Source of the DNA: Nitrospira sp.
Lineage (GTDB): Bacteria > Nitrospirota > Nitrospiria > Nitrospirales > Nitrospiraceae
Length of the DNA: 64,000 nt
Assembly: GCA_020853775.1 (NCBI GenBank)
Contig: JADYYH010000105.1
Span: 1 to 64,000, forward strand
Reading direction: 5' to 3'
The position numbers and the translations under genes are program-made. The notes under the pieces are model-generated. The model ran no database searches and was not told the origin of the DNA. It saw nothing but the letters and a program-made list of their open reading frames with translations. This document shows positions 1-10,686 of the stretch, in pieces (within the stretch, counting starts at the first letter, position 1; the number at the start of each line of letters is the position of its first letter).

Positions 1-2
1 AT

Positions 3-563
3 GAAACATTTCGAGATATGGGGATCGCCTTTGCGGTGGCGCTGCTGTTGATCTATTTGCTGATCGTGGCGCAGTTCCAATCGTTTCTCACGCCGGTGGT
101 GATCATGGCGCCCATTCCGCTCACGCTCATCGGCATTCTTCCCGGTCACTGGCTCACCGGGTCTTATTTCACGGCCACGTCGATGATCGGATTTATCGCC
201 CTCGCCGGTATCATTGTGCGCAATTCGATTCTGTTGGTCGATTTCATCCAACATCAGGAGGCGGAGGGAGTCTCGCTGTTGGAGGCGGTGATTCGCGCGG
301 GCGCGATCCGGACCCGTCCCATTCTGTTGACGGCCGCGGCATTGATGGTCGGGGCGTTCGTGATTATTCTCGACCCGATTTTTCAAGGATTGGCCGTCTC
401 GCTGTTGTTCGGCGTCGGCGCCTCGACGGTGCTGACGCTGGTGGTCATTCCCGTGCTCTACTACCTGTGGATCGGCGGCCCTCGAAATTCACCTGCCGGC
501 CTGATACCGAAACCCGGGCACACCGAGCTGCCACAGCCGGTCGCGGGCAGCCAACCGGGATGA
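3..563 (+). CDS. RND efflux transporter permease, C-terminal part (runs off left edge)
   Basis: Frame open to window start; [12 protein letters not shown] motif and terminal TM helices typical of AcrB/CusA-type RND pumps. Confidence 0.9.
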   Translation, partial: ETFRDMGIAFAVALLLIYLLIVAQFQSFLTPVVIMAPIPLTLIGILPGHWLTGSYFTATSMIGFIALAGIIVRNSILLVDFIQHQEAEGVSLLEAVIRAGAIRTRPILLTAAALMVGAFVIILDPIFQGLAVSLLFGVGASTVLTLVVIPVLYYLWIGGPRNSPAGLIPKPGHTELPQPVAGSQPG

Positions 564-809
564 GCCGGAGCTGATTCCGTCCCGCCGCTCTGCCGCCATC
601 TGCCACAACCCCGCGCGAAAGCCTGTCGCGGACCTCCACGATTCGGCGTTACGCTGCTCCCCGATCGATGCCGATCCGCCCGTTCCATCGGCCATGGGGC
701 GGGCTTCAACGTCGAAGCGATGGACGGTGTCATCTTTGCACATGGATACGCTATGGATAGGAATATCGAAATGGTCTGTCTGCCTGTTCAATGTTGAAAG
801 GAGGGTACT

Positions 810-2168
810 GTGAGGCGGTTATGGAGACTTGGCTTGTTGGTGCAGGCGTGCTCTCTCTTCATCGTCATGCCATGGCTGCCCGGCTGGGCTGCTGAGCCGC
901 CGGCCGGGCCGCCCGAGCTGCGATTGAGTTTGCACGAGGCGATTCAGGCCGCCATCGACAATAATGCGAATGTGCGGTTGTTGAAAGAGCGGATCGTGGC
1001 GGCCCAATCGGCGGCCAGCACCAGCCTGGGGGCGCTATTGCCCAACGTATCCGGGTTCATGAGCGGGAGCAATCAAACCGTCAATCTCGCGGCCTTTGGA
1101 TTTCCACCGGACAGACTTTCCGGTTTGGGGCTGCAGCGACCCGTGACCGAACCGTTCGATGTCTACAACGCGCGGGCCAGTCTCGTGCAGAACATATTCA
1201 GCCTGAGCCTGATTCAACGCTGGCGGGCCGCGAAAACCGGCGTCGATGTGGCTGGATTTGAGGCCGAAGTCACCAAACGCGACGTGATGGCTACGGCAGG
1301 GCTTCTGTATATGGAAGCCTCCAGGGCTGAAGCGGCGGTGAAGGCCAGGCTGGCGGATCTCGAACTCAGTCGGCAGCTGTTGAAGCTGGCGCAGGATCGA
1401 AAGCAGGCGGGTGTCGCCACGGGGCTGGATGTGACACGTGAAGAAGTGCAGCTTGAGAATACACGCCAGCGACTCCTTGTGGCACAGAACGATCACGAGA
1501 GCGCGAAGCTGAACCTCATCCGTGCGTTGGGTATCGATTTCAACGTTACGGTGACGTTGACCGATGAGCTCACCCTCGCCACCGTCGAATCTCAAACTCC
1601 AGAAACGGCCCTGTCGGTAGCGCGTGAGAATCGCGCCGAATTGAAGGCGCAACTGACGCGGCAAAAGCTGGCGTCCCTCAGTCTCAGTTCCGTGACCAGT
1701 GAGCGGATTCCGTCGCTCTCCTTGAACGGCGACTACGGGTGGATCGGACTCAAACCGGACGAAGCCTTGGCGACACGATCCGTCGGGCTGATGCTCTCGG
1801 TGCCCATCTTCGACGGCGGGCAGCGGGAGGGGCGGATTTCAGAAAGCCGGAGCCGTGTGCGGCAGGAATTGATCCGCATGAAGGACGTATCCGATCAGGT
1901 GACACTCGAAGTCCGAAATGCGCTGCTCACGCTCGACTCCTCCACGCAGCAAGTGGCGGTGGCCGAGAAAGGATTATCCCTGGCGATGAAGGAACTGACT
2001 TTTGCGCGGGACCGTTTCGCTGCCGGACTCGCGACCAATATTGAAATTACGAACGCCCAGACCTCGGTGGCGCGCGCCCGTGACAACCTGATCGAAGCGC
2101 TCTTCCGTTTCAATGCGTCCCGTATCAATCTGGCCAGGGCGAAGGGGGAAATCGAGCAACTGTTCTGA
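810..2168 (+). CDS. TolC family outer-membrane efflux protein
   Basis: Signal peptide, duplicated TolC coiled-coil pattern, adjacent to RND permease. Confidence 0.9.
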   Translation: MRRLWRLGLLVQACSLFIVMPWLPGWAAEPPAGPPELRLSLHEAIQAAIDNNANVRLLKERIVAAQSAASTSLGALLPNVSGFMSGSNQTVNLAAFGFPPDRLSGLGLQRPVTEPFDVYNARASLVQNIFSLSLIQRWRAAKTGVDVAGFEAEVTKRDVMATAGLLYMEASRAEAAVKARLADLELSRQLLKLAQDRKQAGVATGLDVTREEVQLENTRQRLLVAQNDHESAKLNLIRALGIDFNVTVTLTDELTLATVESQTPETALSVARENRAELKAQLTRQKLASLSLSSVTSERIPSLSLNGDYGWIGLKPDEALATRSVGLMLSVPIFDGGQREGRISESRSRVRQELIRMKDVSDQVTLEVRNALLTLDSSTQQVAVAEKGLSLAMKELTFARDRFAAGLATNIEITNAQTSVARARDNLIEALFRFNASRINLARAKGEIEQLF

Positions 2169-2254
2169 CTCCGCGCATGCCATCGTGCTCAACCATGCCG
2201 GACAGGTCGCCGGTTGGTTGAGTGTGCACCTTGTAGAGCCAAAGGAGGCGAACC

Positions 2255-2593
2255 ATGGAAGTGGTCAATGCACGAGAGGCCGATCCCACTGAGAATCCCC
2301 ATCAGGTCAAGGCGAGCCGGTTGTACGACACGGAGCATGCCCAGGTTGTTCATATCACGTTGGAACCGGGCGAATCGCTCAAGAAGCATGTCACGCCTGT
2401 CGATGTTTTCTTTTATGTCCTGGAAGGGAGAGGGATCATCGAGATTGGTGACGACACAAAAGAAGTCGGGCCGGACGTGCTCATCCCAAGCCCCGCTCGA
2501 ATTCCGCACAGGTGGTCCAACCGGAGCGACAAACCGTTTCGCGTGTTGGTCGTCAAGGTTCCGCGCCCGACCGAAGCCACGAAGTTGCTGTGA
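2255..2593 (+). CDS. cupin domain-containing protein
   Basis: HVTPVDVFFYVLEGRGIIEIGD cupin motif; SD AAAGGAGG upstream. Confidence 0.85.
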   Translation: MEVVNAREADPTENPHQVKASRLYDTEHAQVVHITLEPGESLKKHVTPVDVFFYVLEGRGIIEIGDDTKEVGPDVLIPSPARIPHRWSNRSDKPFRVLVVKVPRPTEATKLL

Positions 2594-2853
2594 GAGACGA
2601 ATTGCGTCAGTCGTGACAGGGGCGTGATGAATTGTGTGTCAGAGCGACGCCGGCGCTCTGGCAATTTGCCCGGCGGTCTGGCATGCTTTTGCGCCGGATC
2701 GAAGCGCCGGGTTCCATGCCCGGGGCATCATTCTGCACAGGCGAAGAAACTCGCCCGAGACGTCGTTCGATAGAATCGTCTTCTTCGGGAGGCGCTTGCG
2801 ATGGAACAGTCCTGACGTGCGTGGGCATATCCAAAAACGAGGGGAGTGCGAAG

Positions 2854-4563
2854 GTGTTGGTCGAACAGGTGATGAGCCAGGAACGCGCGGATGAACGTCC
2901 GCAGTCGAATGCGGTCTTTCGCCGGTACGTTGAAATTGCACTGCTGGCATTGGTCGGCGGCTGGGCTTACTTTGTCAATCTCCACCTGTCGTTATTGGAG
3001 GGGAGCGAAGGACTGTATGCCGGCATTGCGGGAGAAATGGGGCGCCGGCGTGAATTTTTCGACCTCACCTATCATGATGTGCCGTACTTCAATAAGCCGC
3101 CGCTGTTCTTTTGGCTGCTCAATCTCTCGACATCGATATGGGGCGACCACGAAATTGCCCTGCGCCTGCCCGGCTCGCTGGCTGCCGTGGGCACCATCAT
3201 CCTGACCTATGTGCTTGGAGTCAGGCTGGTGTCTCCGGCGGCCGGATTCTGGGCGGCACTGGTGGTCGCCACCAGCCATGTGTTCCTCTGGTACGGGCGC
3301 CGTGTGCTGTTCGATTCGACCCTCACGTTTCTGGTCACACTCGCCCTCTTCGCGTGGATTCATGTGCAATTGTTGGGGCGAAGCTCACGCTGGTATCTGC
3401 TCGCCTTCATCAGCATGGCTCTCGGTGCGATGTTAAAGGAGATGCACGGGTTCTTTCTGCCGTTGCTGGTGATGGCGCTGTATGCCGCCATCCAGCGCGA
3501 TACTCGGATGTTGAAGGACGGCTATTTCTGGGCCGGCCTGGCCTTGGCTGTCGCGCTGATGGCGGGATATGCGCAGATGCTGGGACCCGGGTATCAGCAC
3601 CATTTTCGAATCGGCAAAGCCATCGAGTCGACCTGGAATACGGGCTTCATCGGCAGACCCGGGCCGGCTACCGACGGGCATCCCCTCTATTGGTATCTGG
3701 GGATGATGTGGGCCGACTTTTTCCCCTGGTGCGCGGTGCTTCCGTCGGCGCTCCTGTTGCTCTGGGCTCAGCGACCGCTTCGTTCTCATCCCACGGAGCT
3801 GCTGCTGCTCGTCTGGGTGTTGGGTCTCTTCACCGCCTTCAGCCTGGCCACCCTCAAACGTGAGCCCTATCTGACGACGGTCGTGCCCGGTATCGGTTTG
3901 ATGATCGGATACTACTACCACCGGGTGTTCGCGTCCTCCGAAGACTCTGCTTCGATGACGCCCCTGCTCCGCATGTTGCTGGCTGTGTTGGCCGTGACGT
4001 TCGCCGCCGGGATGTTCTTCGGCGCAGCACCCCTTCGTCGCCGCTGGTTGGTGTCCACTGCCGTAGTGTCGCCGATGTTCATCGTGACGATCGTCTCATT
4101 GGCCGGTGCGCTGCTCTATGCCGTGGTCAGATCGCGCGTACGGTTTGCGCTCAACATGGTCGGCGTCCTTGCGATCGCGTACATGGTACTGGTGGTGAAC
4201 TACGTGTTTCCCGCGATCGATCAGGCCGCATCGCCCCGGAAGGCCGTGGAGGAAATCAAAGCCCTGGCTCTGGGCACTCAGCCCGCCCTGTTTATGTACA
4301 TCCCGGGGTGGCCGAAGAATGAAGATGCCCTGTATTATCTGAAGCGGGACAATGTGGTGCCGGATCTACCGAGTCAGGATGCGGTGCGTGAAGCGGTGCG
4401 CAAACATGGGGCTATCCGGGTGGTGACGGAGGAGCAACATGCTGCTGCGCTGCAGGCGCAAGCAGGGTTGGTCGTTGGAACGCTGCAGGAGTTTCGGCAA
4501 CCCGGTCGCAAACATCTATTCCTGCTTTCTGTGCAGGAACGGACCTCAGCTCCGGTGCTATGA
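2854..4563 (+). CDS. glycosyltransferase family 39-like membrane protein (ArnT/PMT type)
   Basis: YFNKPPLFFWLLNLS motif and multiple TM helices; GTG start with SD chosen, ORF itself opens at 2632. Confidence 0.8.
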   Translation: MLVEQVMSQERADERPQSNAVFRRYVEIALLALVGGWAYFVNLHLSLLEGSEGLYAGIAGEMGRRREFFDLTYHDVPYFNKPPLFFWLLNLSTSIWGDHEIALRLPGSLAAVGTIILTYVLGVRLVSPAAGFWAALVVATSHVFLWYGRRVLFDSTLTFLVTLALFAWIHVQLLGRSSRWYLLAFISMALGAMLKEMHGFFLPLLVMALYAAIQRDTRMLKDGYFWAGLALAVALMAGYAQMLGPGYQHHFRIGKAIESTWNTGFIGRPGPATDGHPLYWYLGMMWADFFPWCAVLPSALLLLWAQRPLRSHPTELLLLVWVLGLFTAFSLATLKREPYLTTVVPGIGLMIGYYYHRVFASSEDSASMTPLLRMLLAVLAVTFAAGMFFGAAPLRRRWLVSTAVVSPMFIVTIVSLAGALLYAVVRSRVRFALNMVGVLAIAYMVLVVNYVFPAIDQAASPRKAVEEIKALALGTQPALFMYIPGWPKNEDALYYLKRDNVVPDLPSQDAVREAVRKHGAIRVVTEEQHAAALQAQAGLVVGTLQEFRQPGRKHLFLLSVQERTSAPVL

Positions 4564-4870
4564 GCGGGGCGAGCGAGGCTGTTCCATACGAAGAGTCGCA
4601 CTGTCCCATTCTGATTCACCGCGCCTGTTGCATTCTGCCCCAGGGGCGAGGAGCCTCGCTGTAGCAGTCCTCCCCGATTCTGCCCCGCCCGGTCAGGTTC
4701 TCGTCTCTCCTTTTCCGGTCTTGCTGTAAACTTTCGGCTGCCTCTACGCCGGCGTGGAGTAGGGCTCCATCCTTGCACCTCTAATTCGGAGGGTACCGGT
4801 TTGGCGCGGTTGTCTGCGCCTGATTCCGGATGAGGCTGCACTGAGCCACTCTGTCGAACGAAGGAGAAAC

Positions 4871-5296
4871 ATGCATCCGATTCATCCGATGGTCGTCCAT
4901 TTTCCTATTGCATTGTTGTTGGCGAGCACACTGTTTGATGCGCTGGCGTTTCGATGGCGGAGCCAACAGTTTCGGGACACCAGCTTCTCTTTGCTGGTGC
5001 TCGGGATCCTGGCGGCCGGAGTGGCGATACTCACCGGGCACTTGGCCGAAGAAGCGGTTGAACGCAGCGGCATCCCGAAACAGGCCATTGAAATGCATGA
5101 GGAGCTCGGGGGCTCGGTCTTCTGGGTGTTTCTCGGCCTGCTCGGCCTGCGTGTGGCGTCTTCATGGGGTTGGATGCGGGAGCAGCCGACGCTGGTGCTG
5201 GTCATCGGATTGAGCGGCGGGCTGCTGTTGTTGATTGCGAGTTATTTCGGCGGGGAGCTGGTCTATCGATTCGGCGCCGGCGTCCTGCCGCGATGA
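4871..5296 (+). CDS. DUF2231-like membrane protein
   Basis: MHPIHPMVVHFPIALL N-terminus typical of DUF2231; SD GAAGGAG. Confidence 0.8.
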   Translation: MHPIHPMVVHFPIALLLASTLFDALAFRWRSQQFRDTSFSLLVLGILAAGVAILTGHLAEEAVERSGIPKQAIEMHEELGGSVFWVFLGLLGLRVASSWGWMREQPTLVLVIGLSGGLLLLIASYFGGELVYRFGAGVLPR

Positions 5297-5346
5297 ATGC
5301 GGTTCCCGGGCGAGGTTCACTCTGTGACATTCAGGAGGGCATTCAC

Positions 5347-6501
5347 ATGACGACACGTATGGTGATGTTGTTGATCCTGTGCATGCTGCCTGCCGTTGTC
5401 CAGGCCGATGAACCGTTGTCTCGCGCGCCGTGGAAGGAACGAGCTGTGTTACGTGCGGGGCAGATTGTGCAGGGGGACTATTTCGCCTTCGGCCCGCATG
5501 TGGAAATTTCCGGTATCGTGAACGGCGATCTCTATGCCGCCGGTGGTGAGGTGTTGATCGATGGAGTGGTCAACGGCGATGTGATCGTGGCGGGAGCCAA
5601 AGTGATCCTGTCCGGTACGGTGGCGCAGGATGCCAGAATTGCCGGGGCGCAAGTGACGGTGAGTGGAACCATCGGGAGGAACGCCACCCTCGGTGGCGCG
5701 GATGTGCATCTGACCGAAACGGCAAAGGTGCGGGACAACCTCATCGTCGGTGGAGGCCATGTGCAACTTGCCGGGTCTGTCGGTCGGGATGCGAGGGTCG
5801 GTGCCTGGAACGCGACGCTGTCAAACCAGATTGAGCGAGATCTGATCGTGGCGGCTGGGTCGGTGCGTCTCACCTCGAAGGCCGCCGTCGGTGGCAGGCT
5901 GAGGTACTGGGGTGAAGCGGCTCCCTCAATCGATGAAGAGGCGACCGTTCGGGGTGCGATTATACAGCGGCCGTTGCCCGAAGGTTGGAGCATTGAACGG
6001 GCGCGCCAGGGGCTCGTCGGCATCCGGCTCACGGCTGCATTCATCGGATTTGTCTCGACGCTGATCCTGGGGTTGGTGCTTCTGCGGGTCTACCCGGCGT
6101 TTGCCAGGCGGGTCACCGCGACCATCCGTGAACGCCCGACAGCCGCTCTCGGTTGGGGCACGGTCGCTCTGGTCGCTACGCCGGTGGTGGCGCTGAGTTT
6201 CGTTGTCACCTTGTTCGCGCTTCCGCTCGGCCTGTTTCTACTCGCCCTGTATGGCGCAACGGTCTACCTGGCGAGAGTCTATGCCATTACCTATGTGGGA
6301 CAAATCCTGATTCGCTGGCAGGAGGATTCGTCGTCGCTTGCCTGGCCCTTTACGGCGGGGCTGGTCCTGTATTCGGCGCTGTCGCTCATTCCGGTGGTCG
6401 GAGGGCTGTTGACGTTGGTGACGGTGCTATTCGGGCTGGGCTCGCTGTTGATGACGAAGAAGGAACTCATCGTGACGTTGCGGGAGCAGGGGCAAGTCTA
6501 A
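5347..6501 (+). CDS. polymer-forming (bactofilin-like) beta-helix protein with C-terminal TM domain
   Basis: Repeated G.V.GD..V.GG turns followed by TM segments; start ATG 5347 after signal peptide logic. Confidence 0.75.
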   Translation: MTTRMVMLLILCMLPAVVQADEPLSRAPWKERAVLRAGQIVQGDYFAFGPHVEISGIVNGDLYAAGGEVLIDGVVNGDVIVAGAKVILSGTVAQDARIAGAQVTVSGTIGRNATLGGADVHLTETAKVRDNLIVGGGHVQLAGSVGRDARVGAWNATLSNQIERDLIVAAGSVRLTSKAAVGGRLRYWGEAAPSIDEEATVRGAIIQRPLPEGWSIERARQGLVGIRLTAAFIGFVSTLILGLVLLRVYPAFARRVTATIRERPTAALGWGTVALVATPVVALSFVVTLFALPLGLFLLALYGATVYLARVYAITYVGQILIRWQEDSSSLAWPFTAGLVLYSALSLIPVVGGLLTLVTVLFGLGSLLMTKKELIVTLREQGQV

Positions 6502-6502
6502 G

Positions 6503-7498
6503 GTGGTGCCTGTAGGTCATAGACTGTCTCCATGGCGTGAGTGCCTCATTCCGGGATGTCTTGTTGTCGGCCTAATGCTCCTGATTTTCACCGGTTTGCC
6601 ACTTTCCATCGCCGGGGAAGAGACGATGGAGCGGGAAGCGGTGGACTGCCGATATTCCTCGGGTGCTGAAAGGTCGGAGCAGGCGGCCCCATGGCGGAGC
6701 CATCCGTTGCCGAACGACGATGTGTTCAGCCCGCTTCTCGCCGATCCGAAACAGCCGCGGTTCTTCGCCAGTTATCAGGCGACTCGCGCGCGGGACGTCG
6801 GGCGGTCCGTCGCAATCGCCTCGGTGGGATTCGGTGAGAATTTCGGACTGTGGGGGCGTCGCGAGGAGGGCAGCTGCAATGGGTTTCAAGTGGGCATCCT
6901 GGCCGGTGTGTTCTCTCAGTTCAATCTCGATGCGCCGTCCTTCGATTTACTCAACAGCGACTTCACGATCGGGCTCCCGTTCAGCTGGCGCCAGGGGCCG
7001 TTTTCAACGCGCGTGCGACTCTACCATCAGAGTAGTCACCTGGGCGATGAGTTGCTGCTCGGCAACCCGGGCATCAATCGGCTCAATCTGAGCTTCGAGG
7101 AACTGGAAGCGTTGCTGTCGCTCGACTCACCGAGCGGCTGGGGGCGGGTATATGCCGGGGGCGGATATCTGCTGCATCGGGATCCGGCCGGCCTCGATCG
7201 CGCGAAAGTGCAATGGGGGGTCGAGCTACGAGGGCCGACTTGGCACTGGGCCAGGCTGGAACAGGCCGTCAAGGGCTCCCTTGCGATGACGCCGATTTTC
7301 GGTGCGGACTTCAAATCCTTCGAGGAACAAGGGTGGACCGTCAATACCAGTGTGATGGGCGGGCTCGAGTGGTGGGGGACGCAGGCCACACGCCGATTTC
7401 GGATGTTGTTGAACTATTATCGTGGATTCAATCCATACGGGCAGTTCTTCTCCCAGAAGGTCGAGACTTTCGGGCTCGGACTGTACCTGGCCTTCTAA
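6503..7498 (+). CDS. DUF1207-like outer-membrane protein
   Basis: Signal peptide, FSPLLADPKQPRFFASYQ pattern, beta-rich with aromatic C-terminus. Confidence 0.75.
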   Translation: MVPVGHRLSPWRECLIPGCLVVGLMLLIFTGLPLSIAGEETMEREAVDCRYSSGAERSEQAAPWRSHPLPNDDVFSPLLADPKQPRFFASYQATRARDVGRSVAIASVGFGENFGLWGRREEGSCNGFQVGILAGVFSQFNLDAPSFDLLNSDFTIGLPFSWRQGPFSTRVRLYHQSSHLGDELLLGNPGINRLNLSFEELEALLSLDSPSGWGRVYAGGGYLLHRDPAGLDRAKVQWGVELRGPTWHWARLEQAVKGSLAMTPIFGADFKSFEEQGWTVNTSVMGGLEWWGTQATRRFRMLLNYYRGFNPYGQFFSQKVETFGLGLYLAF

Positions 7499-7536
7499 GC
7501 GGCATGGGGTGGAGTCCAAGAACCACCGGATGAACC

Positions 7537-8658
7537 ATGGATGACCGATTGCAGCAGGCTGCTGTGAGCTTGGTAGAGGGCCGGACCCTCCGTTGTCGGG
7601 GAGCCTGGACCATGCCCGATGTAGCGCCGGTCGAACGGGCGCTCAGAGGAATGGCGTGGCCTGCTCGAAACCCGCTGGTCTTTGAGACGAGCGGCATTGA
7701 GGCCTTCGACACCGGTGGTGCGGTCGTGTTGTATCGCGCCTTGATGGAAGCCAGGCGGCAGGGCTGCGAGGTCTCGATCCAAGGCCTGCGGCCGGATTAT
7801 GCGCAACTGATGAGCCTGGTGTCGTCCCATTGGGCTGCGATGGTGGCTGAAGTCGCTCCGCGGCAGAACGGGAGTGAGCGGTTTCGGGCGTCGATCCGGA
7901 ATCGTGTCGCCCAGGGTGCCCGGACGCTGGAGTTTCTCGGGGAGAGTGCAACGGCACTGGTGCGCTTGGTGGCGGCGCCCCGTCGGATGCGCTGGCGCAG
8001 TTGCCTGAATAGCCTTCGGCTGGACGGGGTCCATGCGTTGCCGATTACCGGTCTCCTGACGTTTCTCATCGGCGTCGTGATTGCGTACCAGGGCGCCGAG
8101 CAGCTCCGGAAGTTCGGGACGAACATTTTTATCGTGGACCTGGTGGGCATCTCGCTGCTGCGGGAAATCGCCCCGCTGATTGCCGCGATTCTGATCGCCG
8201 GGCGGTCCGGGTCGGCCTATGCGGCGCAGATCGGCACGATGAAGGTGACCGAGGAGCTGGATGCGTTGCAAACCTTCGGCTTGTCGCCGATCGAGCTGTT
8301 GGTGTTGCCACGGGTCCTGGCATTGGTCGTGGCGCTGCCGCTCCTGACCGCTTATGCCGATGTGCTGGGCGTCTTCGGCGGCATGTTGATCGCGTCGAAT
8401 CAGCTCAACGTGAGTTTCACCGCCTTTCTCTCGCGCTTCGAGGAGGCCGTGGCGCTACGGCATATGCTCATCGGTCTGGGCAAGGCGCCCTTCTTCGCCG
8501 TCATCATTGCGCTGGTCGGCTGTTATCAGGGGTTCCAGATTCGCGGCGGGGTAGATGATGTGGGACGACATACGACGATTAGTGTGGTGCAAAGTATTTT
8601 TCTCGTCATTATCTTCGACGCGATTTGCAGCATCTTGCTCAACTGGTGGAATCTGTAG
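7537..8658 (+). CDS. MlaE-type ABC transporter permease with N-terminal STAS-like domain
   Basis: LLREIAPLIAAILIAGRSGSAYAAQIGTMKVTEELDAL MlaE signature. Confidence 0.92.
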   Translation: MDDRLQQAAVSLVEGRTLRCRGAWTMPDVAPVERALRGMAWPARNPLVFETSGIEAFDTGGAVVLYRALMEARRQGCEVSIQGLRPDYAQLMSLVSSHWAAMVAEVAPRQNGSERFRASIRNRVAQGARTLEFLGESATALVRLVAAPRRMRWRSCLNSLRLDGVHALPITGLLTFLIGVVIAYQGAEQLRKFGTNIFIVDLVGISLLREIAPLIAAILIAGRSGSAYAAQIGTMKVTEELDALQTFGLSPIELLVLPRVLALVVALPLLTAYADVLGVFGGMLIASNQLNVSFTAFLSRFEEAVALRHMLIGLGKAPFFAVIIALVGCYQGFQIRGGVDDVGRHTTISVVQSIFLVIIFDAICSILLNWWNL

Positions 8659-8835
8659 CCAGGACTACTCATGAACACCTACTGCGGCGTCCGATACTCT
8701 CATCCGGCGGGGCTTTTCTCGTTCGGCCTCCTCAACGGACTGCGAGTACGCCTGCGTCGGCCTCACTTGCGAGAAGCCCCGGCGGACTTCGGTCTCGTAC
8801 GCCTCGCGACGGTATTCATGAGTAATCCTGGCTAC
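8656..8835. repeat. Imperfect palindromic intergenic element (~180 bp) between permease and ATPase genes
   Basis: Terminal inverted repeat TAGCCAGGACTACTCATGAACACC / TAGCCAGGATTACTCATGAATACC (22/24) plus inner stem TCCGGCGGGGCTTTTCTCG / CGAGAAGCCCCGGCGGA. Confidence 0.8.
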
Positions 8836-8896
8836 CGGAATGCTCGAAATGATGCTCGCTGGTCCCAGTCTAACCTTGGAGAGGAGAACGGGGGCC

Positions 8897-9703
8897 ATGG
8901 CTCTGGTGGCGTCAACTGAGGCACCGATCATCGAAGTCAGCCATGTCTCGACGCGGTTCGGCACGGCGGTCGTGCATCGGGATGTGAGTCTGACGGTCGT
9001 GCGTGGAGAGGTGTTCGCCATTGCGGGCGGCAACGGTTGCGGAAAATCGACCTTGTTGCGTGAAATCATCGGCTTGCTGACTCCGACGACGGGGACGATT
9101 CGCCTGTTGGGCACAGACAGCCGTCAATTGACGCAGTCGAACGGACGCCCGCTGCATCGTCGGTTCGGCGTGATGTTCCAGCATGGTGCCCTGTTCAGTT
9201 CCATGACTCTGGCGGAAAATGTGGCGGTGCCGCTTCGTGAGCACACGCCGTTGAGCGCCGAAGCGATTCGGGATATCGGGGCACTCAAGATCGCCCTGGT
9301 CGGATTGCCGCCGGACAGCGCGATCAAATTTCCGAGTGAGCTCAGCGGCGGGATGAGGAGACGCGCGGCGCTGGCCCGTGCGATCGTCATGGATCCGGAA
9401 CTGCTGTTTCTCGATGAACCGACGGCTGGACTCGACCCGATGATTGCCGCCGGATTCGACGATCTGGTCCTGGAGTTAAAACGGTTGCTAGGGCTGACCG
9501 TCGTGATGGTCACGCACGATCTGGATTCATTGTGGCGCATTGCGGACCGGGTGGCGGTGCTGGGTGAAGGACAGGTGCTCGGGTTGGGAACGATGGACGC
9601 GCTGGCCCGTTCGGACGATCCGGTGATCCGGAACTATTTTCACGGTCCCCGCGGGCGTGCGGCCCATCTGAATCATTCCGGAACGGGGTTGCACCGGGAT
9701 TGA
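8897..9703 (+). CDS. MlaF-type ABC transporter ATP-binding protein
   Basis: Walker A GGNGCGKST, signature LSGGMRRR, Walker B LLFLDEPTAGLDP. Confidence 0.95.
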   Translation: MALVASTEAPIIEVSHVSTRFGTAVVHRDVSLTVVRGEVFAIAGGNGCGKSTLLREIIGLLTPTTGTIRLLGTDSRQLTQSNGRPLHRRFGVMFQHGALFSSMTLAENVAVPLREHTPLSAEAIRDIGALKIALVGLPPDSAIKFPSELSGGMRRRAALARAIVMDPELLFLDEPTAGLDPMIAAGFDDLVLELKRLLGLTVVMVTHDLDSLWRIADRVAVLGEGQVLGLGTMDALARSDDPVIRNYFHGPRGRAAHLNHSGTGLHRD

Positions 9704-9713
9704 GAGGTGGCGG

Positions 9714-10676
9714 ATGGAACCGAAGGTGAACTACATCCTGGTCGGCGCGTTCGTCGTCCTGCTGGGCGCCACGATTCTCGGTGCGATTTTCTGGCTGGGG
9801 AAAACCGACTATCGTGGGGTCTACGATCGGTATTACGTGTATACCCGTGAGTCCGTTGCCGGCCTCAGCGTCGATTCGACCGTAAAGTATCGCGGGGTGG
9901 ATGTCGGGCGAGTGAAGGAAGTGATCCTCAATCCGGAGAATGCGGAAGAGGTCCGGGTGACATTGGACATTGTCGGCGGGACACCCATTAAGACCGATAC
10001 ACAGGCCGTGCTGGTGACGCAGGGGCTCACGGGATTGGTGACGCTGAATTTGACCGGTGGAACCCGGGAGGCGCCTCCCTTGATGCCGGTCGCCGGGCAA
10101 GCCTATCCGGTCATTCAGAGTGTGCCCTCGTTATTCGGACGTCTGGACGGGACGCTCGCGAAACTCTTGTCGGACCAGGGGCTGTCGAACCTCGTGGCCA
10201 ATCTGAACGGACTGGCCCAGAATGCGTCTTCTGCGCTGGATGAAAACAATCGTACGGTCTTGAAGCAGATCCTGAAAGATCTGTCGGTGGTCACAAAGGT
10301 GCTGGCGGAACGCAGCGGCCAGATAGACCGCGGAGTTCAGCAGGCGGCGCAGGCGGCCGATCAGTCGGCGCGTGTGACGGAGCAGCTCGTCAAGCAGCTT
10401 CCGGCATTGGTGGATCGTCTGAGCAGAAGTGCGGCCGGATTGCAGCAGATGACGGAGGAGTTGTCGCGGACCAGCCGCTCGGTCGGAGAGATGGTCGGCG
10501 CCAGTCGGCCCGGTATCGAACAGTTTTCGCGGCAGACGCTGGCCGATACGGGGTTACTCGTCACGGAGCTCCGGCAACTGACCGCCACCCTGAATCGTGT
10601 GGCGCAACAAGTCGAACGACAACCGAATGTCCTGGTCCTGGGCCGATCCGGCCAGCCGAAAGGCCCGGGGGAATGA
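9714..10676 (+). CDS. MlaD/MCE family protein
   Basis: N-terminal TM and MCE domain YRGVDVGRVKEV. Confidence 0.92.
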   Translation: MEPKVNYILVGAFVVLLGATILGAIFWLGKTDYRGVYDRYYVYTRESVAGLSVDSTVKYRGVDVGRVKEVILNPENAEEVRVTLDIVGGTPIKTDTQAVLVTQGLTGLVTLNLTGGTREAPPLMPVAGQAYPVIQSVPSLFGRLDGTLAKLLSDQGLSNLVANLNGLAQNASSALDENNRTVLKQILKDLSVVTKVLAERSGQIDRGVQQAAQAADQSARVTEQLVKQLPALVDRLSRSAAGLQQMTEELSRTSRSVGEMVGASRPGIEQFSRQTLADTGLLVTELRQLTATLNRVAQQVERQPNVLVLGRSGQPKGPGE

Positions 10677-10686
10677 GAGGCGCCTG

